This document shows, piece after piece, positions 8,693 to 18,579 of a DNA stretch of 62,284 nucleotides. Below the pieces are notes generated by a model, which searched no databases, was not told the origin of the DNA, and saw only the letters and a program-made list of their open reading frames with translations. Each line of letters starts with the position of its first letter. Position 1 is the first letter of the stretch. The translations under genes and the position numbers were made by a program. The stretch covers positions 1 to 62,284 of the forward strand of contig JAKSPJ010000006.1 of NCBI GenBank assembly GCA_024404915.1, written 5' to 3'. The DNA is from Oscillospiraceae bacterium. GTDB taxonomy: Bacteria > Bacillota > Clostridia > Oscillospirales > Ruminococcaceae.

Positions 8693-11155
8693 TCATCCAA
8701 GTACAACTGTTACATCGTGAGTTGTGCCTGCTTCAAATACCGGTACCACATTGCCGTCAACAGCCTTGCCGTCAACTGTCAATGCCTTCACGCCCTTGCA
8801 AACGTGATCCGGATTCTGAACAGTGATGTTGTAAACAGCACCACGGAACTTTCTTGTAGCGGTAAAGCCATCCCATGCTTTCGGAATAGACGGGTCAATC
8901 TTCAGGCCGTCGAAGTCAGCTGCAATACCCAGAATGTACTGGGAAATTGCAACGAAGTTCCATGCAGCAGTACCAGTCAGCCAGGAGTTCTTGCCCTCGC
9001 CGAAGCGGCTTGCATCCTTACCGGCAATCATCTGACCATAGACATAGGGTTCTGTCTTGTGCAGATCAGAAATTTCCTCGTTGAATGCCGGTGCAATCTT
9101 GCTGTAGTACTCAAATGCCTTGTCGCCTCTGCCAGCGTATGCTTCAGCACAGATAATCCAGGCATTATTATGTGTGAAGATACCTGCATTTTCCTTGTAT
9201 CCGCCCGGATATGTGGAAATTTCACCATACTGAATATAGTACTTTGTAAATGCAGGATTATTCAGAACAAGACCATACTTTGTATTCAGGTACTTGTCGA
9301 TGGAATTCAGTGTCTTAATGTCTGCGCCTTCCTCTTTACCGATTTCAGACATAACAGCAAAGCCCTGCGGTTCGATGAAGATCTTGCCTTCTTCACATTC
9401 CTTGCTGCCCATCTTTGCGCCGGATGCATCATATGCACGGAGGAACCAATCACCGTCAAATGCAGATTCCATCACATTCTTCTTCATCTTGTCGATTTCA
9501 GCCTGTGCCTTTGCAGCCTCATCATCCTTGCCCAGATGCTTCAGAATACCAACATATGTCGGTCCTGCGTATGTGAACAGTGCTGCTACCATGACAGATT
9601 CAGCAACCTTGGAATAACCGCCTTCTGCAGCAAATTTCGGGTTCGTGTAGGTCTGGAAGCTCTCGCCCGGCTTATCGGAGAAGCAGGAGAGGTTGATACA
9701 GTCGTTCCAGTCAGCACGCATTGCCAGCGGCAGACCGTGAGGACCAAGATTATTGACAATGTGATAGAAGGATACCGTCAGGTGATCCAGCATCGGCTTT
9801 GCCTTGGATTCATCGTTATCATAGGGAACCATCTGGTCCAGAATGCCCCAGTCTCCGGACTCCTTAATGTATGCGCCAACAGAAAGAATCATCCACAGCG
9901 GATCATCAGAGAAATCGCCGCCGATATCGGAGTTGCCCTTCTTGGTCAGCGGCTGATACTGGTGATAGCATCCGCCGTCTTCCAGCTGTGTAGATGCCAG
10001 GTCAATCAAACGCTCTCTTGCACGGTCCGGAATCTGGTGAACAAAGCCCAGAATATCCTGGTTGGAATCACGGAAGCCCATGCCTCTGCCGATACCGCTC
10101 TCGAAGTAAGAAGCAGAACGGGAAAGGTTAAAGGTTACCATGCACTGATACTGATTCCAGATGTTCACCATGCGGTTCACCTTTTCATCAGATGTGTTGA
10201 CGTTGAAGATGCCCAGCAGCTCATCCCAAGCAGCCTTCAGCTCTGCAAGACCGGCAGCAACCTTCTCAGGTGTATTGTACTTCTCGATCATTGCATGTGC
10301 CTTTGCCTTGTTGATGGTGTGGCCGTCTGCCTCAAACTTCTGGTCTTCCTCGTTCTCAACATAGCCGAGAATGAAAATCAGAGTCTTGCTTTCGCCCGCT
10401 GCCAGTGTAATTTCCTTGTAGTGGGAAGCAATCGGGGACCAGCCGTCTGCAACGGAGTTTGTTGCCTTGCCGTCTGCAACAGCCTGCGGATCGTCGAAGC
10501 CGTTGTACAGACCGATGAAGGAATCACGGTCGGTATCAAAACCGTCAATGGTATCATTGACAGTGTAGAATGCGTAGTGATTACGTCTGTCACCGTACTC
10601 AGTTCTGTGGTAAATTGCAGAACCTTCGATTTCAACCTTACCGGTGGAGAAGTTTCTCTGGAAGTTGGTGCAGTCATCCTGTGCATCCCAGAGACACCAT
10701 TCTGCGAAAGAGAAGAGCTTGAATGTCTTTGCAGCTGTGCCCTCGTTGGTCAGAACAACCTGCTGCACTTCTCCGTCGTAATTCTGCGGAACAAAGAATG
10801 TAACCTCTGCCTTCAAATCATTCTTCTTACCGGTGATAACAGTATAGCCCATACCATGGCGGCACTCGTAGCTGTCCAGTGCAGTTTTGCAGGGAGACCA
10901 GCCCGGATTCCATGTGGTGCCGTTTTCGGAGATATAGAAATATCTGCCGCCCATGTCAATCGGTACATTATTGTAGCGATAACGGGTGATGCGGCGAAGA
11001 CGAGCATCTTTGTAGAAGCTGTAGCCGCCGGCTGTATTGGAAATCAGGGAGAAAAATGCCTGTGTTCCGAGATAATTAATCCACGGATAAGGCGTCTTGG
11101 GGGATTGGATGACATACTCTTTGCGTTCATCATCGAAATGGCCGAATGATTTCAT
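8693..11155 (-). CDS. cbp: Cellobiose phosphorylase (GH94)
   Basis: Cytoplasmic enzyme that splits cellobiose with inorganic phosphate into glucose 1-phosphate and glucose, saving ATP during cellulose use. It has 820 residues, close to the ~811 of clostridial cellobiose phosphorylases, and is collinear with them throughout: [10 protein letters not shown] and YPWINYLGT at the start, [33 protein letters not shown], and [10 protein letters not shown] near residue 480, whose first Asp corresponds to the catalytic acid. There is no signal peptide. The start is the ATG at 11155 ([10 protein letters not shown]) behind AAAGGAG; an upstream in-frame start lacks a ribosome site. It has its own promoter and terminator, so it is a single-gene unit with no transporter alongside. 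The specificity (cellobiose rather than cellodextrin) is inferred from length and similarity. Confidence 0.95.
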   Translation of the reverse strand: MKSFGHFDDERKEYVIQSPKTPYPWINYLGTQAFFSLISNTAGGYSFYKDARLRRITRYRYNNVPIDMGGRYFYISENGTTWNPGWSPCKTALDSYECRHGMGYTVITGKKNDLKAEVTFFVPQNYDGEVQQVVLTNEGTAAKTFKLFSFAEWCLWDAQDDCTNFQRNFSTGKVEIEGSAIYHRTEYGDRRNHYAFYTVNDTIDGFDTDRDSFIGLYNGFDDPQAVADGKATNSVADGWSPIASHYKEITLAAGESKTLIFILGYVENEEDQKFEADGHTINKAKAHAMIEKYNTPEKVAAGLAELKAAWDELLGIFNVNTSDEKVNRMVNIWNQYQCMVTFNLSRSASYFESGIGRGMGFRDSNQDILGFVHQIPDRARERLIDLASTQLEDGGCYHQYQPLTKKGNSDIGGDFSDDPLWMILSVGAYIKESGDWGILDQMVPYDNDESKAKPMLDHLTVSFYHIVNNLGPHGLPLAMRADWNDCINLSCFSDKPGESFQTYTNPKFAAEGGYSKVAESVMVAALFTYAGPTYVGILKHLGKDDEAAKAQAEIDKMKKNVMESAFDGDWFLRAYDASGAKMGSKECEEGKIFIEPQGFAVMSEIGKEEGADIKTLNSIDKYLNTKYGLVLNNPAFTKYYIQYGEISTYPGGYKENAGIFTHNNAWIICAEAYAGRGDKAFEYYSKIAPAFNEEISDLHKTEPYVYGQMIAGKDASRFGEGKNSWLTGTAAWNFVAISQYILGIAADFDGLKIDPSIPKAWDGFTATRKFRGAVYNITVQNPDHVCKGVKALTVDGKAVDGNVVPVFEAGTTHDVTVVLG

Positions 11156-11229
11156 AGTGTTACGCTCCTTTTTTTGCAGTATTTGCATGATTTATGCCTT
11201 TCATGTACAGAGACTGCACAGATAAACAT

Positions 11230-11258
11230 ATTATAGCACATTTTGCACAAATATACAA
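11230..11258 (-). promoter_or_regulatory. Promoter of cbp
   Basis: TTGTAT (11258-11253), 17 nt, TATAAT (11235-11230) on the minus strand, about 75 nt before the cbp start. No clear operator repeat is visible around it. Confidence 0.7.
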
Positions 11259-11377
11259 GAGGTAAAATCACAAAATTTTCATGTTTCCCTCTTACAACAT
11301 GCACAAAGTTTTCACAAAGGAAAAGCAAATTCATATTTGCATCATAATATTTCGCATGCAGGCTTCCGGGATACTGC

Positions 11378-11419
11378 AAAAAAACACCATCCGGACAATC
11401 AGGCTGCCCGAATGGTGTA
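11378..11419 (-). terminator. Terminator of htpG
   Basis: Minus strand: ACACCATTCGGGCAG, short loop, then a partner arm ending ATGGTGT followed by a T7 run. The stem has a few mismatches. It lies about 50 nt past the htpG stop. Confidence 0.75.
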
Positions 11420-11466
11420 CAGATTTTTTGACATATATATTTGGAAGCGGATGGAAAGAACAGAGA

Positions 11467-13356
11467 TTATACCATCAGATCACAAATCATTTTGCTCAGT
11501 GCTGCAGGGTCCTCAATCGGCATGCCCTCAATCAGCAAAGCCTGCTGATACAGCAAATCCGTATACTGCTTCAGCTTGTCAGTGTTCTCTGTCAGGAGAC
11601 GCTGCAATACACCGAAGACAGGATGCTCCGGATTCAATTCCAGAACACGCTCCGCCTGTACCTTCTGACCGGTAGGCATGGTATTCAGAACTTTTTCCAT
11701 TTCAAGGGAGAGGTCACCGTCACTGGAGAGGCAGACTGCGTGATTCTTCAGTCGGCTGGAAAGACGAACAGTCTTTACCTTTCCCTCCAAAGCCTTCGCC
11801 ATCTCAGCAAACAATTCCTTGGAGGCCTCATTCTTTTCCTCCAGTGCAGTCTTGTCTTCTTCTGTTTCCAGTCCAAGGTCTCCTGCAGAAACATTCTTAA
11901 ATTCCTTATCCTGATACTTGGAAATCATCTGCAAAGCAAACTCATCCACATTTTCAGTGAGATACAGCACCTCATAGCCCTTATCCCGTACCAGTTCTGC
12001 TGCCGGCAGGCCTGCGCAGCGTGTCACAGTTTCACCGGCTGCATAGTAAATGTACTTCTGATCCTCCCGCATTCTGGTAACATACTCCGCCAGGGTGGTA
12101 TAGCCCTCAGCATCATCGCATCCGGAGCTGTGGAACATCAGCAAATCCTGAAGCAGTTCTTTGTTTACGCCATAACCATTATAGACACCGAATTTCAGCT
12201 GAATGCCAAAGGACTTCCAGAATTCTGTGTACTTTTCACGGTCTGTTTTCAAAAGCTTTGCCAGCTCATTCTTAATGGATTTTTCCAGGGATTTTGCAAT
12301 CAGCTTCAGCTGACGGTCATGCTGCAGCATCTCACGGGAAATATTCAGCGACAAATCCTCTGAATCTACCAAGCCCTTTACAAAGCTGAAATGGTCAGGC
12401 AGCAGTTCACTGCATTTTTCCATAATCATAACACCGCTTGCAAACAGCTGCAGGCCCTTTTCATATTCCTTGGAATAGTAGTCATAGGGTGCCTTGGCAG
12501 GGATGTACAGCAGGGAATTATAGGTCACTGTGCCCTCGCTTCTGCTGTGAATATGCATCAGCGGCTCACTGTAATCAAAGAACTTATCACGATAGAACTG
12601 ATTGTAATCCTCATCTTTCAGCTCACTCTTATTGCGCTTCCACATGGGTGTCATGCTGTTCAGCGTGGTCATTTCCACATAGGATTCATACTCAGATTCG
12701 CTGCCTTCCTTCAGCTTTTCCCGTGTAATCTCCATGCGGATAGGGAAGCGGATGTAGTCTGAATACTTCTTCACCAGCGAACGAATACGATATTCCTCCA
12801 GATATTCAGAATACTTTTCATCCTCTGTGTCTTCAATCAGTTCCAGAACAATTTCAGTACCCACTTCTTCCTTTTCACAGGTGTCAATGGTATAGCCCTC
12901 TGTTCCGTCGGAAATCCACTCATAAGCGGTATCAGAATCCTGTGCCTTTGTGCGGACGATGACTCTCTTTGCTGCCATAAATGCAGAATAGAAACCAACA
13001 CCGAACTGGCCGATAATGTCTGTATTCTCATCCAGTGTATGCTCGGATTTGAATGCCAGTGAACCGGAGTGCGCAATCACACCCAGGTTCTGTTCCAGCT
13101 CTTCTGCCGTCATACCAATACCATTATCACGGATGGTCAATGTGCGTGTATCTTTATCAGGGCGCAGCTCAATATAAAAATCCTCACGGTTCATACCTTC
13201 ACTGCCATCCTGGAGTGAACGGTAATAACGCTTATCAATTGCGTCAGATGCATTGGAAATCAATTCACGAAGAAAAATCTCCTTATGGGTATAAATCGAA
13301 TGAATCATCAGGTCAAGCATACGCTTGGATTCTGCTTGGAATTGTTTCTGTTCCAT
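11467..13356 (-). CDS. htpG: Molecular chaperone HtpG (bacterial Hsp90)
   Basis: ATP-dependent dimeric chaperone of the cytosol. It has 629 residues. The N-terminal GHKL ATPase domain carries LRELISNASDAIDK (Asn/Asp contact ATP-Mg), DNGIGMT and GQFGVGFYSAF. The middle domain has LPDHFSFVKGLVDSEDLSLN and ISREMLQ, with the catalytic-loop Arg. The start is the ATG at 13356: GAAAGG lies 8 nt upstream, while the in-frame GTG at 13365 overlaps that site. A sigma-A promoter and a perfect CIRCE operator precede it, so it should be repressed by HrcA and induced by protein-folding stress. This differs from B. subtilis, where htpG is not a CIRCE gene. Confidence 0.97.
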   Translation of the reverse strand: MEQKQFQAESKRMLDLMIHSIYTHKEIFLRELISNASDAIDKRYYRSLQDGSEGMNREDFYIELRPDKDTRTLTIRDNGIGMTAEELEQNLGVIAHSGSLAFKSEHTLDENTDIIGQFGVGFYSAFMAAKRVIVRTKAQDSDTAYEWISDGTEGYTIDTCEKEEVGTEIVLELIEDTEDEKYSEYLEEYRIRSLVKKYSDYIRFPIRMEITREKLKEGSESEYESYVEMTTLNSMTPMWKRNKSELKDEDYNQFYRDKFFDYSEPLMHIHSRSEGTVTYNSLLYIPAKAPYDYYSKEYEKGLQLFASGVMIMEKCSELLPDHFSFVKGLVDSEDLSLNISREMLQHDRQLKLIAKSLEKSIKNELAKLLKTDREKYTEFWKSFGIQLKFGVYNGYGVNKELLQDLLMFHSSGCDDAEGYTTLAEYVTRMREDQKYIYYAAGETVTRCAGLPAAELVRDKGYEVLYLTENVDEFALQMISKYQDKEFKNVSAGDLGLETEEDKTALEEKNEASKELFAEMAKALEGKVKTVRLSSRLKNHAVCLSSDGDLSLEMEKVLNTMPTGQKVQAERVLELNPEHPVFGVLQRLLTENTDKLKQYTDLLYQQALLIEGMPIEDPAALSKMICDLMV

Positions 13357-13378
13357 GTCAATCACCTTTCAAAATAAA

Positions 13379-13405
13379 TTAGCACTCTCTATGTTCGAGT
13401 GCTAA
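13379..13405 (-). promoter_or_regulatory. CIRCE operator (HrcA binding site), perfect match
   Basis: TTAGCACTC-N9-GAGTGCTAA with both 9-bp arms exact. It overlaps the expected start of transcription of htpG and ends 22 nt before the start codon. Confidence 0.96.
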
Positions 13406-13409
13406 TTAT

Positions 13410-13437
13410 AGTATACCATATTTTTAAAAAAATGCAA
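13410..13437 (-). promoter_or_regulatory. Promoter of htpG
   Basis: TTGCAT (13437-13432), 16 nt, TATACT (13415-13410) on the minus strand. The predicted start falls inside the CIRCE element. Confidence 0.75.
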
Positions 13438-13471
13438 TAGTTATTTTGTTTTTTTCACATAGTTTTCATAT

Positions 13472-14554
13472 TTACGGAGATAACACCTGTAATTCCTTCG
13501 GGAAATTCGTCAGATTTCTTGCTTTCTTTCCGTCAATCATAAGCATATCCTCAATGCGCACACCAAATTTCCCCGGCAGATATATGCCCGGCTCATCTGT
13601 CATGACAATTCCGTTTTTCAGCGGTTCACTGCATCTGACAGCTGCCACGGGGCTCTCATGGATTTCCAATCCCACAGAGTGGCCCAGTGCATGCGTAAAG
13701 TATTTTCCATAACCTGCCTGTTCAATGACATTTGCAGCAGCAATGTGCATCTGTCTGCACTCGCTGCCCTCAGCAGCCGCCTCATATGCCGCCTGCTGTG
13801 CCTGTAATACTGTTTCGTAAACCCTTCGCATTTCCTCGGTTACCGCTCCGAATGCAAATGTTCTTGTCATATCCGAATGATATCCGCAGTACACGGCACC
13901 AAAATCCAGCAAAATAAAATCGCCCTTCTGCAGCTTTCTGTCTCCGGGAACGCCATGAGGTTTGCTTGTGTTTTCACCAAACAGCACAATCGTATCAAAG
14001 GAGGGCTTTTCGCTGCCATACAGTGCCATATAATAATTCAGCTTGGCGGCAGCTTCCCGCTCAGTCATGCCTTCGCAGAATTCCGGAATCAGCTGCTCCA
14101 GTGCCTTCTCTGCTATCCGCTGTGCATGAATGATGCATTCCACTTCCGAATCATCCTTATACGCACGCATTTCACTTATTTTTTTGCCAATCGGCACCAA
14201 AGCAGCATTTATTTTTTCACGCATATCCTCAAACGCCATCACAGTATATACGTCATCCTCATACATCAGTGTCTCTGCGCCATGTTCCCGCAGAATCTCT
14301 GAAAGCACATCGTAGAGAGTCTGTGTATTATTCCGTGTCAGCACCTGAAATCCTTTGGGAATCAGATTCTTTTCCGCCACTTCTGTATATCTGCCGTCTG
14401 TCACGAAAACAGGGGACTGCTCTTTAAAAATCAGACATTGGCCCTCCAATGCCGTGGTGTTTGTCAGATATATCAGATTCACTTCACCAGTCAGCATCAT
14501 TGCATCTGCATGCTGTTCCGCCAGATATTCCTGCAGCACTTGTATTCTGTTCAT
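13472..14554 (-). CDS. Xaa-Pro aminopeptidase / M24B family metallopeptidase
   Basis: Cytosolic dinuclear-metal peptidase releasing N-terminal residues in front of proline, or cleaving Xaa-Pro dipeptides. It has 360 residues: a creatinase-like N-terminal domain (1-~130) and a pita-bread catalytic domain. The five metal ligands are visible: D217 (LLDFGAVY), D228 (HSDMTRTF), H292 (HALGHSVGL), E321 (TDEPGIY) and E335 (VRIEDML). The short length fits the Firmicute PepP/YqhT-like group rather than E. coli PepP (about 440). AGAGGAG lies 5 nt before the ATG. It sits between htpG and a GH13 gene with no obvious functional link. Aminopeptidase versus prolidase (PepQ) activity cannot be settled from sequence. 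Confidence 0.9.
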   Translation of the reverse strand: MNRIQVLQEYLAEQHADAMMLTGEVNLIYLTNTTALEGQCLIFKEQSPVFVTDGRYTEVAEKNLIPKGFQVLTRNNTQTLYDVLSEILREHGAETLMYEDDVYTVMAFEDMREKINAALVPIGKKISEMRAYKDDSEVECIIHAQRIAEKALEQLIPEFCEGMTEREAAAKLNYYMALYGSEKPSFDTIVLFGENTSKPHGVPGDRKLQKGDFILLDFGAVYCGYHSDMTRTFAFGAVTEEMRRVYETVLQAQQAAYEAAAEGSECRQMHIAAANVIEQAGYGKYFTHALGHSVGLEIHESPVAAVRCSEPLKNGIVMTDEPGIYLPGKFGVRIEDMLMIDGKKARNLTNFPKELQVLSP

Positions 14555-14581
14555 ATTACTCCTCTTTCCATATATGGCAAT

Positions 14582-14610
14582 ACCGCACAGAGTGCATCAC
14601 TTTGTGCGGT
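14582..14610. terminator. Hairpin between GH13 and M24 genes, probable weak terminator
   Basis: ACCGCACA (14582-14589) pairs with TGTGCGGT (14603-14610), 8 bp, 13-nt loop. T-richness is modest on both sides. It lies past the GH13 stop (14624) and before the M24 start (14554), so it may only attenuate read-through. Confidence 0.5.
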
Positions 14611-14623
14611 GTTGTCTTTCTTA

Positions 14624-16318
14624 TTACAGCATAATTTCAAATGCTCTGTCGCCATACTGCAATGCAGCACGCAGAATCGGGTCACCCCACAAACGCAGTG
14701 TCACACCGCCGTCGAACTGATATTCATATACAACATTGCTGCCTTCCTGCTTATCTGTCGGCTCCTTGCCAAAGGCTTCTGTCAGCTTTGCACGAGTCAT
14801 GCAGCGATCCAGCAATGCCAGCTTCCAGACCAGCTCTGCTGCGGTCATTTCCACAGGTTCATCTGTCTTCGGCTCCTCTGCAATCTCAGAAACTTCCACA
14901 GGCTGCTTGACCGGTTCTTCCTTTACAGCCGGCTTTTCCACAGGTGGCTTCGGGGCTGCTTCCATGTTCACGTTTTCATCCATGTGCGCCAATTCTGCCT
15001 CACTGGACTTTGCAATCCACATTGCAGTGAAGGCCGGAACATTCACATGACCACAGGCATCGATTTTTCTGCCGCTGATCAGGTCATACCAATTATCTCC
15101 GCCCACCGGCAGCGGCATATCAGAGGGGCAGTCCTGGAGGTTCAGCACGCAGTATACTGCCTCATCCCCTTCACCACGGCGGAATTCCAATTGCTGATTT
15201 CGGACTTCCACGGTAGCAAAATTGCCATGATGCAGAGCAGACTTTGCCTCGTAGGCAGCACCCAGACGATACAGGAATTTTGTCAGAGAATTGTTTTCTG
15301 CATCCATCTCCTGGAGATTCAGTGCCGGACGCAGATTCTCATCAGAATCCTGTCGCTTTTCACCCTGAATTGCAAACTCGGAACCATAATAAACAGAAGG
15401 AACGCCGGGCATTGCGTACAGCATTGCATAAACCAGGGGCAGGTGACGCTTATCCTTCAGCTGTGTTGCCAATCTCGCCACATCGTGATTATCTGCAAAG
15501 TTATACAGCTGCAGTCCACGATAGATGTCCTTCTGGCGGTTCATTGCGTAGTTGATTTCAAAATAGTTCTTGTCATTGTGAGAAGACCAGATACCCTTCC
15601 AACACTCGTAGTTTGTGGAGGAATCCAGCATATCCGGATTTGCATACTGTGCATAATTGCCGTGAATCAGCTCACCCATCAGCCACATATCCGGATTCTT
15701 GCTCTTCACAACGTGACGAATACGGCGGAAGAAATCGTGGTCAATACAGTCCGCTGCATCAAAACGGATGCCGTCAATATGGAACTGATCCATCCAGCCA
15801 AGAATTGCATTTTCCAGATACTTTACAACATCATTGTTTTTCAGATTCAGCTTGACCAGCTCCTCGCAGCCATGCCATGACTCATAGGAAAAGGGATCGC
15901 CGAAACGGTTGGAATTACCAAACCAAAGATTGCAGAACCAGCTGCAGTAGGGAGAATTCTGGCCATTTCTCAGAACATCCTGGAAAGCAAAGAAACCACG
16001 GCCGACGTGATTAAATACGCCGTCAACTACAATGCGGATGCCGTTTGCGTGAAGTGCATCACAAAGGCGTGCAAAATCTTCATTTGTACCAAGTCTGCGG
16101 TCCAGAATGGTGTAGTCATGTGTATCATATCCGTGTGTACCGGATTCCCAGAGAGGGCTGAAGTAAACTGCGTTGACATGCATACGCTTCATATGCGGAA
16201 TCCACTCATGGATTTTGCTGATGCGGTCAACAGGTTCTCCACCCTCATTCACCCAGGGTGCACCGCACAAACCCAGCGGATAGATGTGATAAAACAATGC
16301 AGATGATTCCCAAGACAT
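14624..16318 (-). CDS. Intracellular GH13 alpha-amylase-family glycoside hydrolase with C-terminal extension
   Basis: 564 residues, no signal peptide, so it probably acts on imported malto-oligosaccharides. A (beta/alpha)8 GH13 domain spans ~1-390 with conserved regions DGVFNHVG (99-106), GIRFDAAD (nucleophile D187), MGELIHG (acid/base E216) and FADNHD (D279). A beta-sandwich follows to ~450. Residues ~465-510 are a Pro/Glu/Val-rich linker (KPPVEKPAVKEEPVKQPVE), and the last ~75 form a small unassigned domain. The linker plus extra domain is unusual for a cytoplasmic GH13 enzyme. The start follows AAAGGAG. Neopullulanase/cyclomaltodextrinase-like or oligo-glucosidase activity is possible; substrate cannot be fixed from sequence. 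Confidence 0.88.
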   Translation of the reverse strand: MSWESSALFYHIYPLGLCGAPWVNEGGEPVDRISKIHEWIPHMKRMHVNAVYFSPLWESGTHGYDTHDYTILDRRLGTNEDFARLCDALHANGIRIVVDGVFNHVGRGFFAFQDVLRNGQNSPYCSWFCNLWFGNSNRFGDPFSYESWHGCEELVKLNLKNNDVVKYLENAILGWMDQFHIDGIRFDAADCIDHDFFRRIRHVVKSKNPDMWLMGELIHGNYAQYANPDMLDSSTNYECWKGIWSSHNDKNYFEINYAMNRQKDIYRGLQLYNFADNHDVARLATQLKDKRHLPLVYAMLYAMPGVPSVYYGSEFAIQGEKRQDSDENLRPALNLQEMDAENNSLTKFLYRLGAAYEAKSALHHGNFATVEVRNQQLEFRRGEGDEAVYCVLNLQDCPSDMPLPVGGDNWYDLISGRKIDACGHVNVPAFTAMWIAKSSEAELAHMDENVNMEAAPKPPVEKPAVKEEPVKQPVEVSEIAEEPKTDEPVEMTAAELVWKLALLDRCMTRAKLTEAFGKEPTDKQEGSNVVYEYQFDGGVTLRLWGDPILRAALQYGDRAFEIML

Positions 16319-16410
16319 AATTCGTAATTCTCCTTTGATGTATAGAATAAATATTTATCATGAAATTGCTGAATTGATGCAATAACATACTGATTACCAG
16401 AGCACAGATA

Positions 16411-17016
16411 TTATTCTGTGCTTTCCAGGAAGTAAGAGGCTTCCATATCTGCAACATGCAGAGCGAAGGCCAGCGGATAGCGTTCCAGTGCACGCCCGAT
16501 GGTATTGGCATCCTCCGGACCGGAAAAGCCCATATGCCAGCGGATTGCCATTGCTTCATCCCGCCGCAGATGCATAAAAAACTGTATCAGGAATACGGAT
16601 TTTTCGCCGTGTCCATAGGGGAGCCGGTCATCAATTTTATAATAGGGGACCTTTTCCCACTGTCCCTGTGCATTTTTGGTATTCCGCATATCCACGGTAT
16701 AGAAATTCATTTTGCACAAATCATGAAGCAGCGCACAGATTGCAATGGATTCCTCTGTATATTCCGGAAAGCTGAAGGTATCCCTGCATCGTGTTCTTTC
16801 CAGATACGCTTTCAGATTGTAGTACACATTCAGGGAATGTGCCAGCAATCCGCCCTCATACGCACCATGATAGCGTGTGCTGGCAGGCGCCGTAAAAAAG
16901 TCGCTTTCTTCTGAAAGCATATACTCCAAAAGCTTATCAGCGCCCTTTCTGGTAATACATTCCTTGTAAATGCGGATAAATTCTTCCTTATTCTCCTCAG
17001 GTGTTTTCTGTGGCAT
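16411..17016 (-). CDS. HD-domain metal-dependent hydrolase
   Basis: 201 residues. An HD phosphohydrolase fold is shown by HSLNVYYNL (first His), LLHDLCKMN (the HD pair) and YGHGEKSV, with a late RWHMGF and HVADMEAS supplying further His/Asp ligands. This layout resembles the HD half of the YhaM exoribonuclease family and stand-alone HD nucleotidases, but no OB domain is attached. The ATG at 17016 follows GGAGGA and was chosen over in-frame codons upstream without a ribosome site. It lies 61 nt downstream of the dockerin/CAP gene and is probably co-transcribed with it. The substrate is unknown. Confidence 0.8.
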   Translation of the reverse strand: MPQKTPEENKEEFIRIYKECITRKGADKLLEYMLSEESDFFTAPASTRYHGAYEGGLLAHSLNVYYNLKAYLERTRCRDTFSFPEYTEESIAICALLHDLCKMNFYTVDMRNTKNAQGQWEKVPYYKIDDRLPYGHGEKSVFLIQFFMHLRRDEAMAIRWHMGFSGPEDANTIGRALERYPLAFALHVADMEASYFLESTE

Positions 17017-17077
17017 AAAACTGCTCCTCCGATTTATTCTGTGACTGTCAGCAAAATATGGAAGCAACACGCTCTTC

Positions 17078-18526
17078 TCAGCATGCAGTATTGCTTTCCA
17101 TCTCCGACGGTTCTAGGTGTGCCGCTATTTTAACAATTTTTACAATATCAGAAGTCTCGACAACACCATCTTCATTTGCATCCCTATTTTTGATTACAGA
17201 TTCAGAATATTCACGATAGGGATTCAGCCATTCCTCACGGCCAGCCTTATCATCATATTTGTTTTTCCATGGCTCATAATAACAATAAACACTCAGCAGT
17301 ACCGCATCCCGGATATCAACACTACCATCACAGTTCACATCTCCCAGAAGCACGGATACATCCTTCATCAAATCGAAGAACTCTACAGAATACTGCAGTT
17401 CTGCTTCTGTGCCGTCTGTTTTCTCCAGACCCTTTACCGTAATGGTAAGATGTTCATTTCTCGGATAACGCTCTCCTTCATACAGCGGATTAAAAATAAT
17501 GGTACGGTTTGCGAAAGGAATATCCGGCGCTGTAGAAAGCACCATATAAGGAGATTTACACTCCGTGATATCCCCCTTTTCATCGGTACTCATGTTGGTA
17601 TCACAAATCAGCTGATCGGAAGAAAGGTGTGTTCCTCTTCCTGTTGAAGCATCCTTTACAATGTAATTCTCCTGCATATAAATCGCCTGTCCCGAGGATG
17701 ACTCGATATCAATGGTGATATTGTTCATATCCGGTTCTTTATACTCAGGTCCGAGTTCCAGAGAGAACGGATAAATCGGATTGCTGTCCTCCGAACGGTA
17801 ATACAGCTCATGGGGCATATATGCCGGAGGCCATGCGATATAATCTCCCGTAAATACCAGAGAGCGGTCATCGTTGTCGTAATGATTATACTGGGATGAA
17901 CGGTTCGTATTTCCTTTTCCGATATGTCCGATGCCGATTTCCACCAGATTCGGTGCCAGGAAATTTCTGCGGTGTCCTGCCGTCACGAAATTCCCCCGGC
18001 TGCCATCAGCCATACAGCGGAATGCTGTCGAATAGGTAAAGTTACACGGACCCTTCATCAGACTGCAGTGCTGATTGGCATCATTTCCGAGTTGATAAAT
18101 CTCATCGGAAACATCTCTCGGTGCCTCCAGGTGATGCTTAAGCTCATTTTCTGCATACTGCAAAATTGCAGAAGCCTGTGCTTTTGTAGTCAGCTCCGGA
18201 TTTTCTGTCACCTCATTCGGGAGTCCCGCAATATACCGGCAGAAATTCACGCCATTCAGCCCTGCCTGCCGATAATCTGCGTCCAGTCTTCCGATGGTGT
18301 TAAACGGCGCATCCACCTCCTGGGGCACTTCGTATGCAGAGTGCATATAATAATCCAGGCGAAAAGGATGTGACCCATAATAGCTGCGGATTTCTTCAAT
18401 AGTTCGGTCTTCTCGTACAATGCCCTGTTCCGGGATGTTTTCTTCCGCCTGTACCATGGCAGCCGGAATCAGACTTGCGGCAAATAATACGCCTGCCAGT
18501 ATGTGCAGCGTCCTTCGGTTTCTCAT
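17078..18526 (-). CDS. Secreted CAP/SCP-domain protein with C-terminal type I-like dockerin
   Basis: 482 residues. The signal peptide is MRNRRTLHILAGVLFAASL...VQA, from an ATG behind AAGGAGG. Residues ~70-220 form a CAP (SCP/PR1-like) domain: NFCRYIAGLPNEV, then QHCSLMKGPC, then GHRRNFLAPNLVEIGIGHI, the usual CAP signature. Residues ~225-390 are an unassigned beta-rich region. Residues ~400-475 are a dockerin with two EF-hand-like loops, DVNCDGSVDIRD and DANEDGVVETSD, separated by a longer than usual insert (~45 residues with aromatic and charged residues). Dockerins plug enzymes into cohesins of cellulosome-type scaffolds, so this protein is probably part of an extracellular complex. No enzyme domain is attached; CAP proteins may bind or cut peptides or lipids. 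The promoter is at 18580-18608. Confidence 0.9.
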   Translation of the reverse strand: MRNRRTLHILAGVLFAASLIPAAMVQAEENIPEQGIVREDRTIEEIRSYYGSHPFRLDYYMHSAYEVPQEVDAPFNTIGRLDADYRQAGLNGVNFCRYIAGLPNEVTENPELTTKAQASAILQYAENELKHHLEAPRDVSDEIYQLGNDANQHCSLMKGPCNFTYSTAFRCMADGSRGNFVTAGHRRNFLAPNLVEIGIGHIGKGNTNRSSQYNHYDNDDRSLVFTGDYIAWPPAYMPHELYYRSEDSNPIYPFSLELGPEYKEPDMNNITIDIESSSGQAIYMQENYIVKDASTGRGTHLSSDQLICDTNMSTDEKGDITECKSPYMVLSTAPDIPFANRTIIFNPLYEGERYPRNEHLTITVKGLEKTDGTEAELQYSVEFFDLMKDVSVLLGDVNCDGSVDIRDAVLLSVYCYYEPWKNKYDDKAGREEWLNPYREYSESVIKNRDANEDGVVETSDIVKIVKIAAHLEPSEMESNTAC

Positions 18527-18579
18527 AACAGCCCTCCTTATGATTACGTTCTGCATCAAACAATATGACTTTATGTATA

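Noticed and set aside
8210..11149. A 979-codon open frame on the plus strand opposite cellobiose phosphorylase
   Set aside because: It mirrors the real gene, has Cys/Ile/Leu-rich composition without domains and lacks a ribosome site; the minus frame matches GH94 from end to end.
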